From: Litoreibacter halocynthiae
GTDB lineage: Bacteria > Pseudomonadota > Alphaproteobacteria > Rhodobacterales > Rhodobacteraceae
Direction: 5' to 3'
Assembly (NCBI RefSeq): GCF_004365635.1
Contig: NZ_SOBH01000003.1
Coordinates: 248,001-312,000, forward strand
Length of the DNA: 64,000 nt
The notes beneath the pieces were generated by a model, which saw only the letters and a list, made by a program, of their open reading frames with translations, searched no databases and had not been told where the DNA came from. The position numbers and the translations under genes were made by a program. Positions 36,001-44,517 of the stretch are shown here, piece by piece. Positions within the stretch are counted from its first letter, which is position 1, and every line of letters starts with the position of its first letter.

Positions 36001-36710
36001 ACAAAGATTGGAAGCGGGTTCAGCCCGTTGCGCAGCAGCGACTTCACCAGCCGGTTCACGGGGTTCAGGCCCGCGCCCTGCACCAACGCGCGGTAGAAGA
36101 TCAATGGCACGACAGGCGCGTCATCGGCCCATGCCTCTTGCGCGGCGGCGAGGTCGGAGATGCCCGAACCCGGCCAATAGACGCCTGCACGCAGCAGGGG
36201 GGAGGCTGGTGACGGGCGCTCGGTTCCGGCGACCATCGCTTGGGCATAGCCTAGGAAGTTTTCCGAATTGGCGGGTCCACCTTCGACGAGATAGGCCCAA
36301 AGCGCGTCGTAGTCTTCGTCCGAGACTGTGGAAAGTCCGCGCAACTCGGCGTCGGGTTTGTCGTCGCCGGGGAGCAGCGCCAAAGGGATGCCCGAGTCAT
36401 GCAGGTGGGCTGCGTATTGCTCCGCGCCGTATTTCCAATAGCCCACACCGCCCAGAACGCGGGCGATCACCAGCTTGGATTTGGTCGCGCAGGCCTCGAT
36501 ATGCAGGTCCACCGACATCGGGTGGATCAGGTGCATCATGGAAGCGAGGCGCAGGCTGGGTGGGGCCGCCATTTCGCCGCGCGCGGCGGAGAGGGCGGCC
36601 AGTTCGGTATCGGCGGCGGAGATCACCACGATTTCGGCGGGCGTCTGACCTAAATCAACCGGCTCTTGGCCGTTGTCTATGCTTCCGGGGGTTGCTGCAA
36701 GTAGGTGCAT
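33039..36710 (-). CDS. cobN: Cobaltochelatase large subunit
   Basis: The 1223-residue protein spans the usual length of CobN/BchH-type chelatases. It shows family blocks such as GHRAEEL-type catalytic core equivalents: [59 protein letters not shown] and [21 protein letters not shown]. It inserts cobalt into hydrogenobyrinic acid a,c-diamide with CobS and CobT, which are not in this window. It follows the GNAT gene by 61 bp, across a palindromic repeat, and is the large member of the riboswitch-controlled cbtB-cbtA-cobW-cobN unit. Confidence 0.95.
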   Translation of the reverse strand: [1223 protein letters not shown]

Positions 36711-36737
36711 GTCAGCGCCTTATGGCTGGCGGAGGAT

Positions 36738-36771
36738 GCCTCCGGCGGGAATATTTTAGCCAAGATGAAAC
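36738..36771 (-). repeat. Single arm of the palindromic intergenic repeat
   Basis: GCCTCCGGCGGGAATATT followed by a variable base pair and CCAAGATGAAAC matches the inverted arm at 31892-31926. Ahead of it GGCGGAGGAT can pair with the GCCTCCGGC part, giving a local hairpin between the GNAT gene and cobN. Confidence 0.85.
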
Positions 36772-37218
36772 CTAGAGCGGCTTCTCCATGAAGATGCTCG
36801 TCTCATTGGCGGCGTAGTCGCCGAACGGGCCGCAGGGTGTAAAGCCGTGCTTGGCGTAGAGGCTGTGGGCGGCGTTCAGGCCTTTACCGGTCTCGAGTTT
36901 GAGTGAGGACAGGCGCAGTGCGCGGGTGTGTTTGACGATGTGATCGAGGATGGCGGATGCCGCACCTTTGCCACGGGCGGCCTTGGCGGTGAACATGGAT
37001 TTCAGTTCTCCATAGTTTCCGATTTGCTTGACCGCGCCGCAGCCGAGCAGCGTGTCATCCTCGCTGGCCACAAAGAAATCAACCTCAGGCGCGCAGAGCG
37101 CGTCGATGGAGAGGTAGTGGTTTTCCTCGGGCGGAAACAGCGATGTCATCAGCGCGTGGCTGGCTTGCAAGAGCGCGGTGACCTGCGGGTCACGGGGATC
37201 ACCGCGCTTTACCATCAT
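36772..37218 (-). CDS. GNAT-family N-acetyltransferase
   Basis: The 148-residue protein has the GNAT fold: FVASEDDTLLGCGAVKQIGNYGELKSMFTAKAARGKGAASAILDHI contains the acetyl-CoA loop (RGKGAAS), and SLYAKHGFTPCGPF is the usual end motif. Its first codons overlap the cobW stop (ATGA at 37215-37218), so it is cotranslated within the cobalamin unit. The substrate is unknown. Two adjacent Met codons begin the frame; the first is used. Confidence 0.85.
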   Translation of the reverse strand: MMVKRGDPRDPQVTALLQASHALMTSLFPPEENHYLSIDALCAPEVDFFVASEDDTLLGCGAVKQIGNYGELKSMFTAKAARGKGAASAILDHIVKHTRALRLSSLKLETGKGLNAAHSLYAKHGFTPCGPFGDYAANETSIFMEKPL

Positions 37219-38273
37219 GCTTGCAGCGCCGCCGTGATCGCGGCTTGGTCAAGGCCGGATTGACCAATGACGACGAGGCGGGTTTCGCGTGGGGCGCTGC
37301 CGAAGGGGCGGTCAAAATACGTATCTACCCGTGGCCCCACGGCTTGCAGGGTCAGGCGCATCGGTTTGCCTTCGACTGCCGCAAAGCCCTTGAGGCGCAA
37401 GATGTCGTGGCCGCGGATCACGGTTGCGACTTGCTCGGAGAAAGCCTTGGGGTCTGTAATCTCGCTGCGGGTGACGACGAAGCTCTCGAACTCGTCATGG
37501 CCGTGCTCATGTTCGTGATCATGATGGTCGTCGTCATCGTCGTGATGGTGGTGGTGATGCACCTCATGGCGGGCCTCCAGATCGGCCTCTGCGCCCATGC
37601 CCTGGCCCAGCAACACATCGACCGGGATTTTGCCCATGGAGGCGCGCACGACCTGAACACCGTCGCGGCTGTCGGCTTTCAGGCTTGCGACCAGCGCGTC
37701 CGCCTCATCTTCGCCGAGCAGGTCGGATTTGTTGACCACGATCATGTCGGCGCAGGCGATTTGATCCTCGAACAGCTCTGACAGGGGCGTTTCGTGGTCA
37801 AGGTTCTCGTCCAGTTTGCGCTGGGCATCCACGGCGGCGACGTTATGGGCGAAACGGCCTTCGGAGACGGCTTTACCATCGACCACCGTCACCACGCCAT
37901 CGACCGTTACCTTGGTCGAAATCTCAGGCCAGTTGAAGGCGCGGATCAAGGGTTGGGGCAGGGCGAGACCCGAGGTCTCGATCACAATGTGATCGGGGCG
38001 GTTTTCGCGGGCCAGCAGCTTTTCCATGGTCGGGATGAAGTCGTCGGCCACGGTGCAGCAGATGCAGCCGTTGGACAGCTCCATGATGTCATCCTCGGTG
38101 CAGGTCTCGTCGCCGCAGCCTTTCAGGATGTCGCCATCCACGCCCAGATCACCGAATTCGTTGATGATGAGCGCGATGCGTTTGCCCTTGGCGTTCTCCA
38201 GCATGTGCCGGATCAGGGTTGTCTTACCGGCGCCTAGGAAGCCGGTGACGACGGTGGCGGGGATTTTTTGCAT
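37215..38273 (-). CDS. cobW: Cobalamin biosynthesis GTPase/metallochaperone CobW
   Basis: The 352-residue G3E-family GTPase has P-loop GFLGAGKTTL (11-20), metal-binding NGCICCTVADD (CxCC, ~68-74), GTPase motif VNKSDLL, and a CobW C-terminal domain. A His/Asp-rich segment (HHHHHHDDDDDHHDHEHEHG) links the two. It is thought to deliver cobalt to the chelatase. It sits four bases after cbtA and overlaps the GNAT gene. The ATG at 38271-38273 starts two residues before the beta strand leading into the P-loop. Confidence 0.95.
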   Translation of the reverse strand: MQKIPATVVTGFLGAGKTTLIRHMLENAKGKRIALIINEFGDLGVDGDILKGCGDETCTEDDIMELSNGCICCTVADDFIPTMEKLLARENRPDHIVIETSGLALPQPLIRAFNWPEISTKVTVDGVVTVVDGKAVSEGRFAHNVAAVDAQRKLDENLDHETPLSELFEDQIACADMIVVNKSDLLGEDEADALVASLKADSRDGVQVVRASMGKIPVDVLLGQGMGAEADLEARHEVHHHHHHDDDDDHHDHEHEHGHDEFESFVVTRSEITDPKAFSEQVATVIRGHDILRLKGFAAVEGKPMRLTLQAVGPRVDTYFDRPFGSAPRETRLVVIGQSGLDQAAITAALQA

Positions 38274-38277
38274 TGGG

Positions 38278-38964
38278 TTAATCCTGTTGCAGTTTGACCC
38301 AGAACCAGGCGCAGCACAGGCCGAGCATGGTCCAAGTCAAAGCGGTTGCGGCCAAAGCGGAGCCGACGAAATGGGCGGCGAGCTCTGGTGCGGCAAAGCC
38401 GAAATACGTGTCGAGCCGGGGGGATCCGATGATATGCGGTGCAAATAGCAACACGGCGGCCAAAACCATTGGCCAGACGCCGCGCCCGAAGGCGATGAGG
38501 CCAAGCGCGGTTGCAGTACACAGAATGGTTAACAGCCACCAGAGTTGGCGTGGCACCACTTCTGGCCCTGGCGTCGCAGGCAATTGCGGTGGCATGCCCA
38601 TGGCGGGGGCCAGCTGGAACGTGATAAAGCCGCACAGGCCCCAGATCAGCCCTTGGCGCATGGTCAGCTTGTGGCCATAGCGTTCCGCCAAAGCCATGCC
38701 TGCGATCATCAAGAACGCATAGCCCGTGAAGGTCACAACGCTAAATGCGGCAGGCATAAGGTGGCGCGCGGGGTCGTCCATGATGGAGGGGCTGCCCGCG
38801 TCGGATTGGGGGGAGCCGTCCACCGCGAAGTGGACCCGCTCACCGGATTCGTAAAGCTCGCCTTCCATGACCATTGGAATGACGGCCCACAGGTTAATGA
38901 CCGCTGCGAAGAGCCCCGCAACGATCCCAGCGAACACCGCGCTGGTCAAAATATGTTTAAGCAT
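38278..38964 (-). CDS. cbtA: Cobalt transporter subunit CbtA
   Basis: The 228-residue protein has about five to six membrane segments. Family motifs are the N-terminal LTSAVFAGIVAGLFAAVINLW, GLCGFITFQLAPAMGMPPQLPA and SALAATALTWTMLG near the end. CbtA with CbtB is a predicted cobalt uptake system controlled by cobalamin riboswitches in many Proteobacteria. It lies three bases after cbtB and four before cobW, in one operon. Confidence 0.92.
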   Translation of the reverse strand: MLKHILTSAVFAGIVAGLFAAVINLWAVIPMVMEGELYESGERVHFAVDGSPQSDAGSPSIMDDPARHLMPAAFSVVTFTGYAFLMIAGMALAERYGHKLTMRQGLIWGLCGFITFQLAPAMGMPPQLPATPGPEVVPRQLWWLLTILCTATALGLIAFGRGVWPMVLAAVLLFAPHIIGSPRLDTYFGFAAPELAAHFVGSALAATALTWTMLGLCCAWFWVKLQQD

Positions 38965-38967
38965 GGC

Positions 38968-39156
38968 TTAGTGGCAGGGAAACGCCATGGCGTGACGCAT
39001 GTCGTGGGAGCTGTCGTGCATGACTGTTGCTTGCGCGAAGCCTGCGGAAAACAGCAAGATGGCACCCAGCATGATGGCACCGGCAATGCCCATGAGGCCA
39101 GAGTCGACCTTTGCAGTATCTGGCGATTGGGCGATTACTTTAACGTCGTCGTTCAT
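38968..39156 (-). CDS. cbtB: Cobalt transporter subunit CbtB
   Basis: The 62-residue protein starts at the ATG at 39154-39156 with AAGGAG upstream. It has one membrane span (~21-42) and a His-rich end (HDSSHDMRHAMAFPCH), the CbtB hallmark that probably binds cobalt. It is first in the cbtB-cbtA-cobW operon, 47 bp downstream of the cobalamin riboswitch. A frame extending further upstream would run through the riboswitch and is not real. Confidence 0.93.
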   Translation of the reverse strand: MNDDVKVIAQSPDTAKVDSGLMGIAGAIMLGAILLFSAGFAQATVMHDSSHDMRHAMAFPCH

Positions 39157-39202
39157 GTCTTTATCTCCTTGCCCCGTCACACCCGACGGGAGGGGTTTCA
39201 TT

Positions 39203-39365
39203 GCGCATGGCTGGTCTCCTGGCTCGCGGGTCGATGCATCCTGCCGCCTTCCCAGATTACTCCAGTGGCTCGTTGGCAGGGTGCTCACCGCATACAGTCG
39301 CGGGGGCGGCTCCGGAGTTGCGTCCCTAATTGGGTCACGCCTACCGAATTCCCATTTTTCCCCAC
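39203..39365 (-). promoter_or_regulatory. Cobalamin (B12) riboswitch
   Basis: Minus-strand reading shows the conserved order: GGGAATTCGG start, GCAACTCCGGAGCCGCCCCC, GCGACTGT, GAGCCACTGG, TCTGGGAAGGCGGCAGG and the B12 box GAGCCAGGAGACCAGCC (plus-strand 39209-39225). It lies between the cbtB ribosome site and its promoter, so B12 should shut off cobalt import and probably the cobW-cobN run. The outer limits are approximate. The rest of the 447-bp gap up to smc holds the two divergent promoters and nothing else I can name. Confidence 0.95.
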
Positions 39366-39603
39366 TGTGCTTTGCACGTCGCGGGGAACCATGCTTGGGC
39401 ACAATGCGTCAGGGGCGCCGTGCGGGTCAAGGTCGATTCCGACAGCCCACATGCATTTCGCGGCACGCTAACTTAAGCGAAAATTCGCAACATCTTGGGG
39501 ATAACCCTGTCTAGTCGGCCATATGCAGTGGTTTTACGTTGACTCATAGGGGCTAGGTTCAAACAATAACCCACTACACACCGATTCCCCCGCGAGGTCC
39601 GCA

Positions 39604-42600
39604 TTGCGCTTCTCTAAACTCAGACTGAACGGCTTCAAAAGCTTCGTGGACCCCACGGAGCTGGTGATAGCTGACGGCCTGACGGGTGTTGTGGGGCCAA
39701 ATGGCTGCGGCAAGTCCAACCTTTTGGAGGCGCTGCGCTGGGTGATGGGTGAGAATCGCGCCAAGTCGATGCGCGGCTCTGGTATGGAAGACGTGATCTT
39801 CGCGGGGGCGTCGTCGCGTCCGGCGCGAAACTTCGCGGAAGTGTCCCTGCAAATCGACAATTCGGAGCGTTTGGCCCCTGCGGGGTTCAACGATCTCGAC
39901 ACGCTGGAAATCATCCGCCGGATCACCCGAGACGCAGGATCTGCCTACAAGACCAATGGCAAGGATGTGCGGGCGCGGGACGTGCAGATGTTGTTCGCGG
40001 ATGCATCGACCGGTGCACATTCGCCTGCTTTGGTGCGTCAGGGGCAGATTTCCGAGTTGATCAACGCGCGGCCCAAGGCACGCCGTCGTATCCTTGAGGA
40101 AGCGGCGGGTATCTCGGGGCTGTATCAACGTCGCCATGAAGCGGAATTGAAGCTGAACGGGGCGGAGACCAACCTGTCCCGCGTTGATGATGTAATCGAA
40201 CAGCTTGCGGCGCAACTGGCCCAACTGGCCCGCCAAGCGCGCCAAGCCGCGCGGTATCGCGAAATCGGGGAGGAGTTGCGCAAGTCCGAAGGGATGCTGC
40301 TCTACCGTCGTTGGAAAGAGGCCGAAGACGCGAACCTGACCGCCAGCCAAATCCTGACAGAACGCACGAAACAGGCCGCTATGTCCGAAGCGCAAGTGCG
40401 TGAGGTCGCCAAACTGCGTCAAGCGATGGAAGACACCTTGCCGCCATTGCGCGAGGAAGAAGCGATCGCCGCCGCCGTTCTGCAACGCCTGCAGGTTCAG
40501 CGCGACACGCTGACGGATCAGGAACGTCAGGCCCAGCAAACGATAGAAACACTGACCGCGCGGATTGATCAGCTGGCCCGCGATATCGAACGCGAAACCG
40601 CGCTGAACCGCGATGCGGGCGAGACGATCGAGCGGCTGGAATGGGAAGCCCGCGAAATCGCCAAGGCGTCCGAAGGGCATGTTGCGAAGCTGGACGCCGC
40701 CGCGACCGAGGCGCGCGAAGCCGCGACCGTGCTGCAAGATCGCGAGACGCAACTGGCCGAGCATACCGAGGACGTCGCCCGCCTTGCTGCGCGCCACCAA
40801 TCCGCGCACCGTCTGCGCGAAGACGCCGCCAAGACATTGCAGCGTTACGAGGACGAGGCGAACAAAGCCCGTGCCTCGGTTGATCACGCACAGGCCGCCG
40901 CGACCAACGCGGATACGTCGCTGATCGCGGCGCAAACGGCGTTGTCCCAAGCGTCGGTTCAGGCTGAAAAATCCGATACCGATTTGACCGCTGCCGAAGC
41001 GGCGCGTTCCGAAGCGCAGAACCGCGAAAGCGACGCCCGCTCACAACGCTCGGAGGCTGAGGGCGAAGCAAACGCCCTGCGTGCGGAGGCCACCGCGCTG
41101 TCACGCTTGGTGGATCGGGACACGTCGGAGCAAGGCCAGCTGCTCGATGTCGTTCAGGTCAAATCGGGTTATGAGAAAGCGCTTGGCGCGGCCTTGGCCG
41201 ATGACCTGCGTGCACCGCAAATCGACGATGACGAAGTCACAGGTTGGGCGCGCCTTGCGGCCTATCCTCAGCCGCAACGCTTGCCGGAAGGCGTTAACCC
41301 GCTCACCACCTACGTGACGATTCCCGATGTGCTGGCCCGCCGCATGTCGCAAGTAGGTTTGGTGGATGCCAGCGATGGCAACCGCCTGCAAGAGTCCCTG
41401 TTGCCGGGGCAGCGATTGGTCTCGGTGGAGGGTGACGTCTGGCGCTGGGACGGGTTCCGCACGGGGGCTGACGATGCACCTTCGGCGGCTGCGATGCGTC
41501 TGCAACAGCTCAACCGACTTGAAGAGTTGAAGCAAGCGCTTGAGGGCGCGACGGCACGTGCCGACGGTGCGCGTCAAGCGCATGAGATGCTGACCAAAGA
41601 GCTGGCCGAAGCGGCGCAAGCTGACCGTGACGCGCGAGAAGCCCGCAAGGACGCCGACCGTGCAATGGCCGATGCGTCGCGTGCGGTGTCACGTGCCGAG
41701 GGCGAGAAGTCCATTGCCGCAGGCCGCGTCGAAAGCCTTGAACTGGCCGTGACCCGCTATGAGGAAGAGGCGATGGCCGCCCGCGAACGCCTTCGTGAAG
41801 CCGACAAGGGTGTGGCTGATCTTGGGGATCTGGACGCTGCCCGTGCCGAGGTCGAAGACGTCAAAATGACCGTCGAGGCGTCGCGCATGACCATGCTGGC
41901 GAAACGATCCTCACATGATGAATTGCGCCGCGAGGGCGAAGCGCGGACCAAGCGCAGTCAGGAAATCACCACAGAAGTTAGCGGCTGGAAGCATCGTCTG
42001 GAAACCGCTGGCAAACGGATCGGCGAGCTGGAGGAGCGCAAGGTAACCTCCGAGGCAGAGCTGAAAGAAGCCTCAGCCGCGCCGTCGGAGCTGGCCGCCA
42101 AGCGCGACGAGCTGACAACCGCGATTGACGAAGCCGAGATGCGCCGGAAAGCGGCGGCAGACAATCTGGCGGAGGCCGAAACAGCCCTGCGTGAAGGTGT
42201 GCAAACAGAACGCGAGGCTGAACGCGAAGCGTCCGAGGCCCGCGAAGCCCGCGCCCGTGCGGATGCCCGGGCCGAGGCCGCCAAAGAAACGGTGACCTAC
42301 GCGGTGGAGCGTATTCGTGAGGACATGGAAACCACGCCGCAGGCGTTGCTCGAAACCTTGGACACTAACCCGGATGACATGCCCCCGGCAGAGCGGGTCG
42401 AGGCTGACGTGAACCGTCTGAAACGCCAACGGGATGCGTTGGGTGCCGTGAACCTGCGTGCGGAAGAAGACGCCAAAGAGGTTTCGGAAGAGCACGACAA
42501 CCTGTTCGGTGAAAAGACTGATCTAGAAGCGGCAATTTCTGCCCTGCGCACCGGTATCGCCTCGCTCAACAAAGAGGGTCGTGAGCGTCTGCTGACAGCG

Positions 42601-43059
42601 TTTGAGGAAGTGAACTCTAGTTTTGCCACGCTGTTCAAGCACTTGTTTGGCGGCGGCGAGGCGAAGCTGGTCATGGTCGAAAGCGACGATCCGCTGGAAG
42701 CCGGCCTGGAGATCATGTGCCAACCACCCGGCAAGAAGCTGTCGACCCTGTCACTGCTGTCCGGGGGCGAGCAAACGCTGACGGCACTGGCGCTGATCTT
42801 CGCGGTGTTCCTTGCGAACCCTGCGCCAATCTGTGTGCTCGACGAGGTCGACGCCCCGCTGGACGACGCCAACGTGACGCGGTTCTGTGATCTGCTGGAC
42901 GAAATGGCTCGCCGGACCGACACGCGCTTCCTGATCATCACACACCACGCGGTGACGATGGCGCGGATGGATCGCCTGTTCGGGGTAACCATGGCGGAGC
43001 TGGGCGTCTCGCAACTGGTGTCTGTTGATCTGAAGAAAGCGGAACAGCTGGTCGCGTAA
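39604..43059 (+). CDS. smc: Chromosome partition protein SMC
   Basis: The 1151-residue protein has the N-terminal ATPase lobe (Walker A GPNGCGKSNL, ~33-42; then EALRWVMGE and MEDVIFAG), a long coiled coil, a hinge at ~510-625 and a second coiled coil. The C-terminal lobe has signature LSLLSGGEQTLTALAL and Walker B CVLDEVDAPLDDANV. It folds and segregates the chromosome as a dimer with ScpAB, which are not encoded here. The start is TTG at 39604 with a GAGG upstream; MRFSKLRLNGFKSFVDP is the conserved N-terminus, so no longer form is needed. Confidence 0.96.
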   Translation: MRFSKLRLNGFKSFVDPTELVIADGLTGVVGPNGCGKSNLLEALRWVMGENRAKSMRGSGMEDVIFAGASSRPARNFAEVSLQIDNSERLAPAGFNDLDTLEIIRRITRDAGSAYKTNGKDVRARDVQMLFADASTGAHSPALVRQGQISELINARPKARRRILEEAAGISGLYQRRHEAELKLNGAETNLSRVDDVIEQLAAQLAQLARQARQAARYREIGEELRKSEGMLLYRRWKEAEDANLTASQILTERTKQAAMSEAQVREVAKLRQAMEDTLPPLREEEAIAAAVLQRLQVQRDTLTDQERQAQQTIETLTARIDQLARDIERETALNRDAGETIERLEWEAREIAKASEGHVAKLDAAATEAREAATVLQDRETQLAEHTEDVARLAARHQSAHRLREDAAKTLQRYEDEANKARASVDHAQAAATNADTSLIAAQTALSQASVQAEKSDTDLTAAEAARSEAQNRESDARSQRSEAEGEANALRAEATALSRLVDRDTSEQGQLLDVVQVKSGYEKALGAALADDLRAPQIDDDEVTGWARLAAYPQPQRLPEGVNPLTTYVTIPDVLARRMSQVGLVDASDGNRLQESLLPGQRLVSVEGDVWRWDGFRTGADDAPSAAAMRLQQLNRLEELKQALEGATARADGARQAHEMLTKELAEAAQADRDAREARKDADRAMADASRAVSRAEGEKSIAAGRVESLELAVTRYEEEAMAARERLREADKGVADLGDLDAARAEVEDVKMTVEASRMTMLAKRSSHDELRREGEARTKRSQEITTEVSGWKHRLETAGKRIGELEERKVTSEAELKEASAAPSELAAKRDELTTAIDEAEMRRKAAADNLAEAETALREGVQTEREAEREASEAREARARADARAEAAKETVTYAVERIREDMETTPQALLETLDTNPDDMPPAERVEADVNRLKRQRDALGAVNLRAEEDAKEVSEEHDNLFGEKTDLEAAISALRTGIASLNKEGRERLLTAFEEVNSSFATLFKHLFGGGEAKLVMVESDDPLEAGLEIMCQPPGKKLSTLSLLSGGEQTLTALALIFAVFLANPAPICVLDEVDAPLDDANVTRFCDLLDEMARRTDTRFLIITHHAVTMARMDRLFGVTMAELGVSQLVSVDLKKAEQLVA

Positions 43060-43071
43060 CGCACGAAAAAT

Positions 43072-43096
43072 GGGCGCGCAGAACCTCCGCGCGCCC
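43072..43096. terminator. Bidirectional terminator between smc and the PRC-barrel gene
   Basis: GGGCGCGC and GCGCGCCC form an 8-bp stem over a 9-base loop. A-rich sequence lies on the left and AAATATTTT on the right, so it can end both convergent transcripts. Confidence 0.75.
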
Positions 43097-43118
43097 AAAT
43101 ATTTTCGGATTAGTAAGT

Positions 43119-43931
43119 TTAGCCTTTGTCGTTCCATTCAGGCAGCGCTTCCAAAGTTTCCTTTGTCTGATCAACGTAGACCCGCAGGTCGTCGCCATTG
43201 GTTTCGCGCAGGATGTTCAGCTCGCTCATCGCCAGTGCGACCGGCTTCTCGCCGAGGCCGATGAAACCACCCACATCAATGACGGCTTGAGTGATCTCGC
43301 CGGCGTCATTCAGGAGCAGTTTCGACACCTCACCGATGTGCTCGTCGTTCTGGTCGTACACGGCAGCTCCGGTCACCATTTCAGTTGTCAGCTTCGATGG
43401 ATCATAGTTGGTGTAACCGTCGCGTTCCGTAGCGAGCCGAGGTTCGGCCTCATCAGACTTCATATCCATGTGGGCTTCGGTCCACCCACCGACTGAATCT
43501 TCGTCGAACTCAGGTGCGCCCTCCAAAGTGGCGCGGTTCGATGTGAAGACTACGAAGTAATCGCCGGCATCATCGCCATCTGCCACCAATTTGAGTTCGC
43601 CCATGTTCACGGCAACGGTCTTCTCACCAATGCCAAGGAACCCGCCAATATCCAGAAGAATTGCGCGTGTTTTGCCATCGCGAGACATGATCACGTCGTT
43701 AATCTCGCCGATATCTTCCCAATCCGTGGACGCCTCATTTGCGACGGCGTCGACATCGGTTTCAGCGGTATAGATGCGTTTGCCGATCAGGTCCGAAACA
43801 CGAAGTTCGGCTGCGGTCATGGTGCTCTCTTTAGCGCTGTCGAGAAATGTCATGTTGCTGGAGTGGCCGTCGGCAAGCGCAGGCAGTGCAAGGCCGGTTA
43901 CGAGGGCGGTGGTAATGAGGAAAGTCTTCAT
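43119..43931 (-). CDS. Secreted protein with two PRC-barrel domains
   Basis: The 270-residue protein has a signal peptide (cut after ALA, ~residue 20) and two PRC-barrel modules, at ~43-130 (LRVSDLIGKRIYTAE, IGEINDVIMSRDGKTRAILLDIGGFLGIGEKTVAV) and ~183-262 (VTGAAVYDQNDEHIGEVSKLLLNDAGEITQAVIDVGGFIGLGEKPVA). The near-repeat GGFLGIGEK/GGFIGLGEK shows internal duplication. Periplasmic PRC proteins of this kind are common in Rhodobacteraceae but lack a proven role. It is monocistronic. Confidence 0.85.
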   Translation of the reverse strand: MKTFLITTALVTGLALPALADGHSSNMTFLDSAKESTMTAAELRVSDLIGKRIYTAETDVDAVANEASTDWEDIGEINDVIMSRDGKTRAILLDIGGFLGIGEKTVAVNMGELKLVADGDDAGDYFVVFTSNRATLEGAPEFDEDSVGGWTEAHMDMKSDEAEPRLATERDGYTNYDPSKLTTEMVTGAAVYDQNDEHIGEVSKLLLNDAGEITQAVIDVGGFIGLGEKPVALAMSELNILRETNGDDLRVYVDQTKETLEALPEWNDKG

Positions 43932-44069
43932 CAGTCTATTCTCCTTTGTCAGTTTTTACGCTTGAAGCGTGTCTGATAGGAGAACGTGAAATTGTGCTGT
44001 CCGTTCCCAAAATATACATGGAATATTCTTGGAACTTTAGCGCAGGTCGGGCGTTTTCGGCGTTGTCTT

Positions 44070-44098
44070 AGGGGCTTCCGGAAAAGCCGAAAGCCCCT
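44070..44098. terminator. Hairpin after the H-NS-like gene
   Basis: AGGGGCTT...AAGCCCCT, extended inside by CGG/CCG, forms a stem 13 bases downstream of the H-NS-like stop codon. A clear U-run is missing, so the terminator call is moderate. Confidence 0.5.
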
Positions 44099-44111
44099 GA
44101 AACAGTATTGT

Positions 44112-44438
44112 TTAAACCTTGAAGTCTTCCAAAGATTTTCCGGACTTCAACGCATCTTTCAACCAAAGCGGGCGAGCGCCGCGGCCTGCCCATGTTTTGC
44201 TGGCATCATCAGGATGGCGATAAGCTGCCTTCGCAGGTTTTTTTGCGGTCGATTTCTTCGCAGATGTGCGGCCTGTCAAATCATCCAGCGAGAAGCCCAG
44301 CTCCTTTGCCTTTGCTTTCACAACGGCCAGTGCTTTTGTTTTTTGTTTTTTGTCGTGACGGGCGATTGCTTTTTCGACACGCAATTTCAGCGATTTGAGT
44401 TCTGCCAGTGACAGTGGTTTTAGATCAACTTTTGCCAT
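44112..44438 (-). CDS. H-NS-like nucleoid protein (HvrA type)
   Basis: The 108-residue protein has an N-terminal coiled-coil oligomerisation region (LSLAELKSLKLRVEKAIARHDKKQ), a basic Ala/Lys linker (SAKKSTAKKPAK), and a C-terminal DNA-binding motif TWAGRGARPLWLKDAL. That motif matches the H-NS core TWxGxGRxPxW as seen in Rhodobacter HvrA. It would bind curved AT-rich DNA and silence or modulate genes. Possible targets in this window include the AT-richer toxin island. It stands alone, flanked by convergent or tandem minus-strand genes. Confidence 0.88.
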   Translation of the reverse strand: MAKVDLKPLSLAELKSLKLRVEKAIARHDKKQKTKALAVVKAKAKELGFSLDDLTGRTSAKKSTAKKPAKAAYRHPDDASKTWAGRGARPLWLKDALKSGKSLEDFKV

Positions 44439-44517
44439 TTGTTTTATTTAGCTCCCCAGCTTTGTGAATGATGGAGGCAATAAAGCAATTTTTTCCCAAT
44501 TCCAAGAGTTTCGTGTC

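Noticed and set aside
37500-37560. CRISPR or microsatellite array
   Set aside because: The short repeats are His/Asp codons inside cobW with no spacer structure; no CRISPR array is present in the window.
37418-37660. His/Met/Thr-rich minus-strand frame
   Set aside because: It is a shifted reading of the His/Asp-rich linker of cobW.
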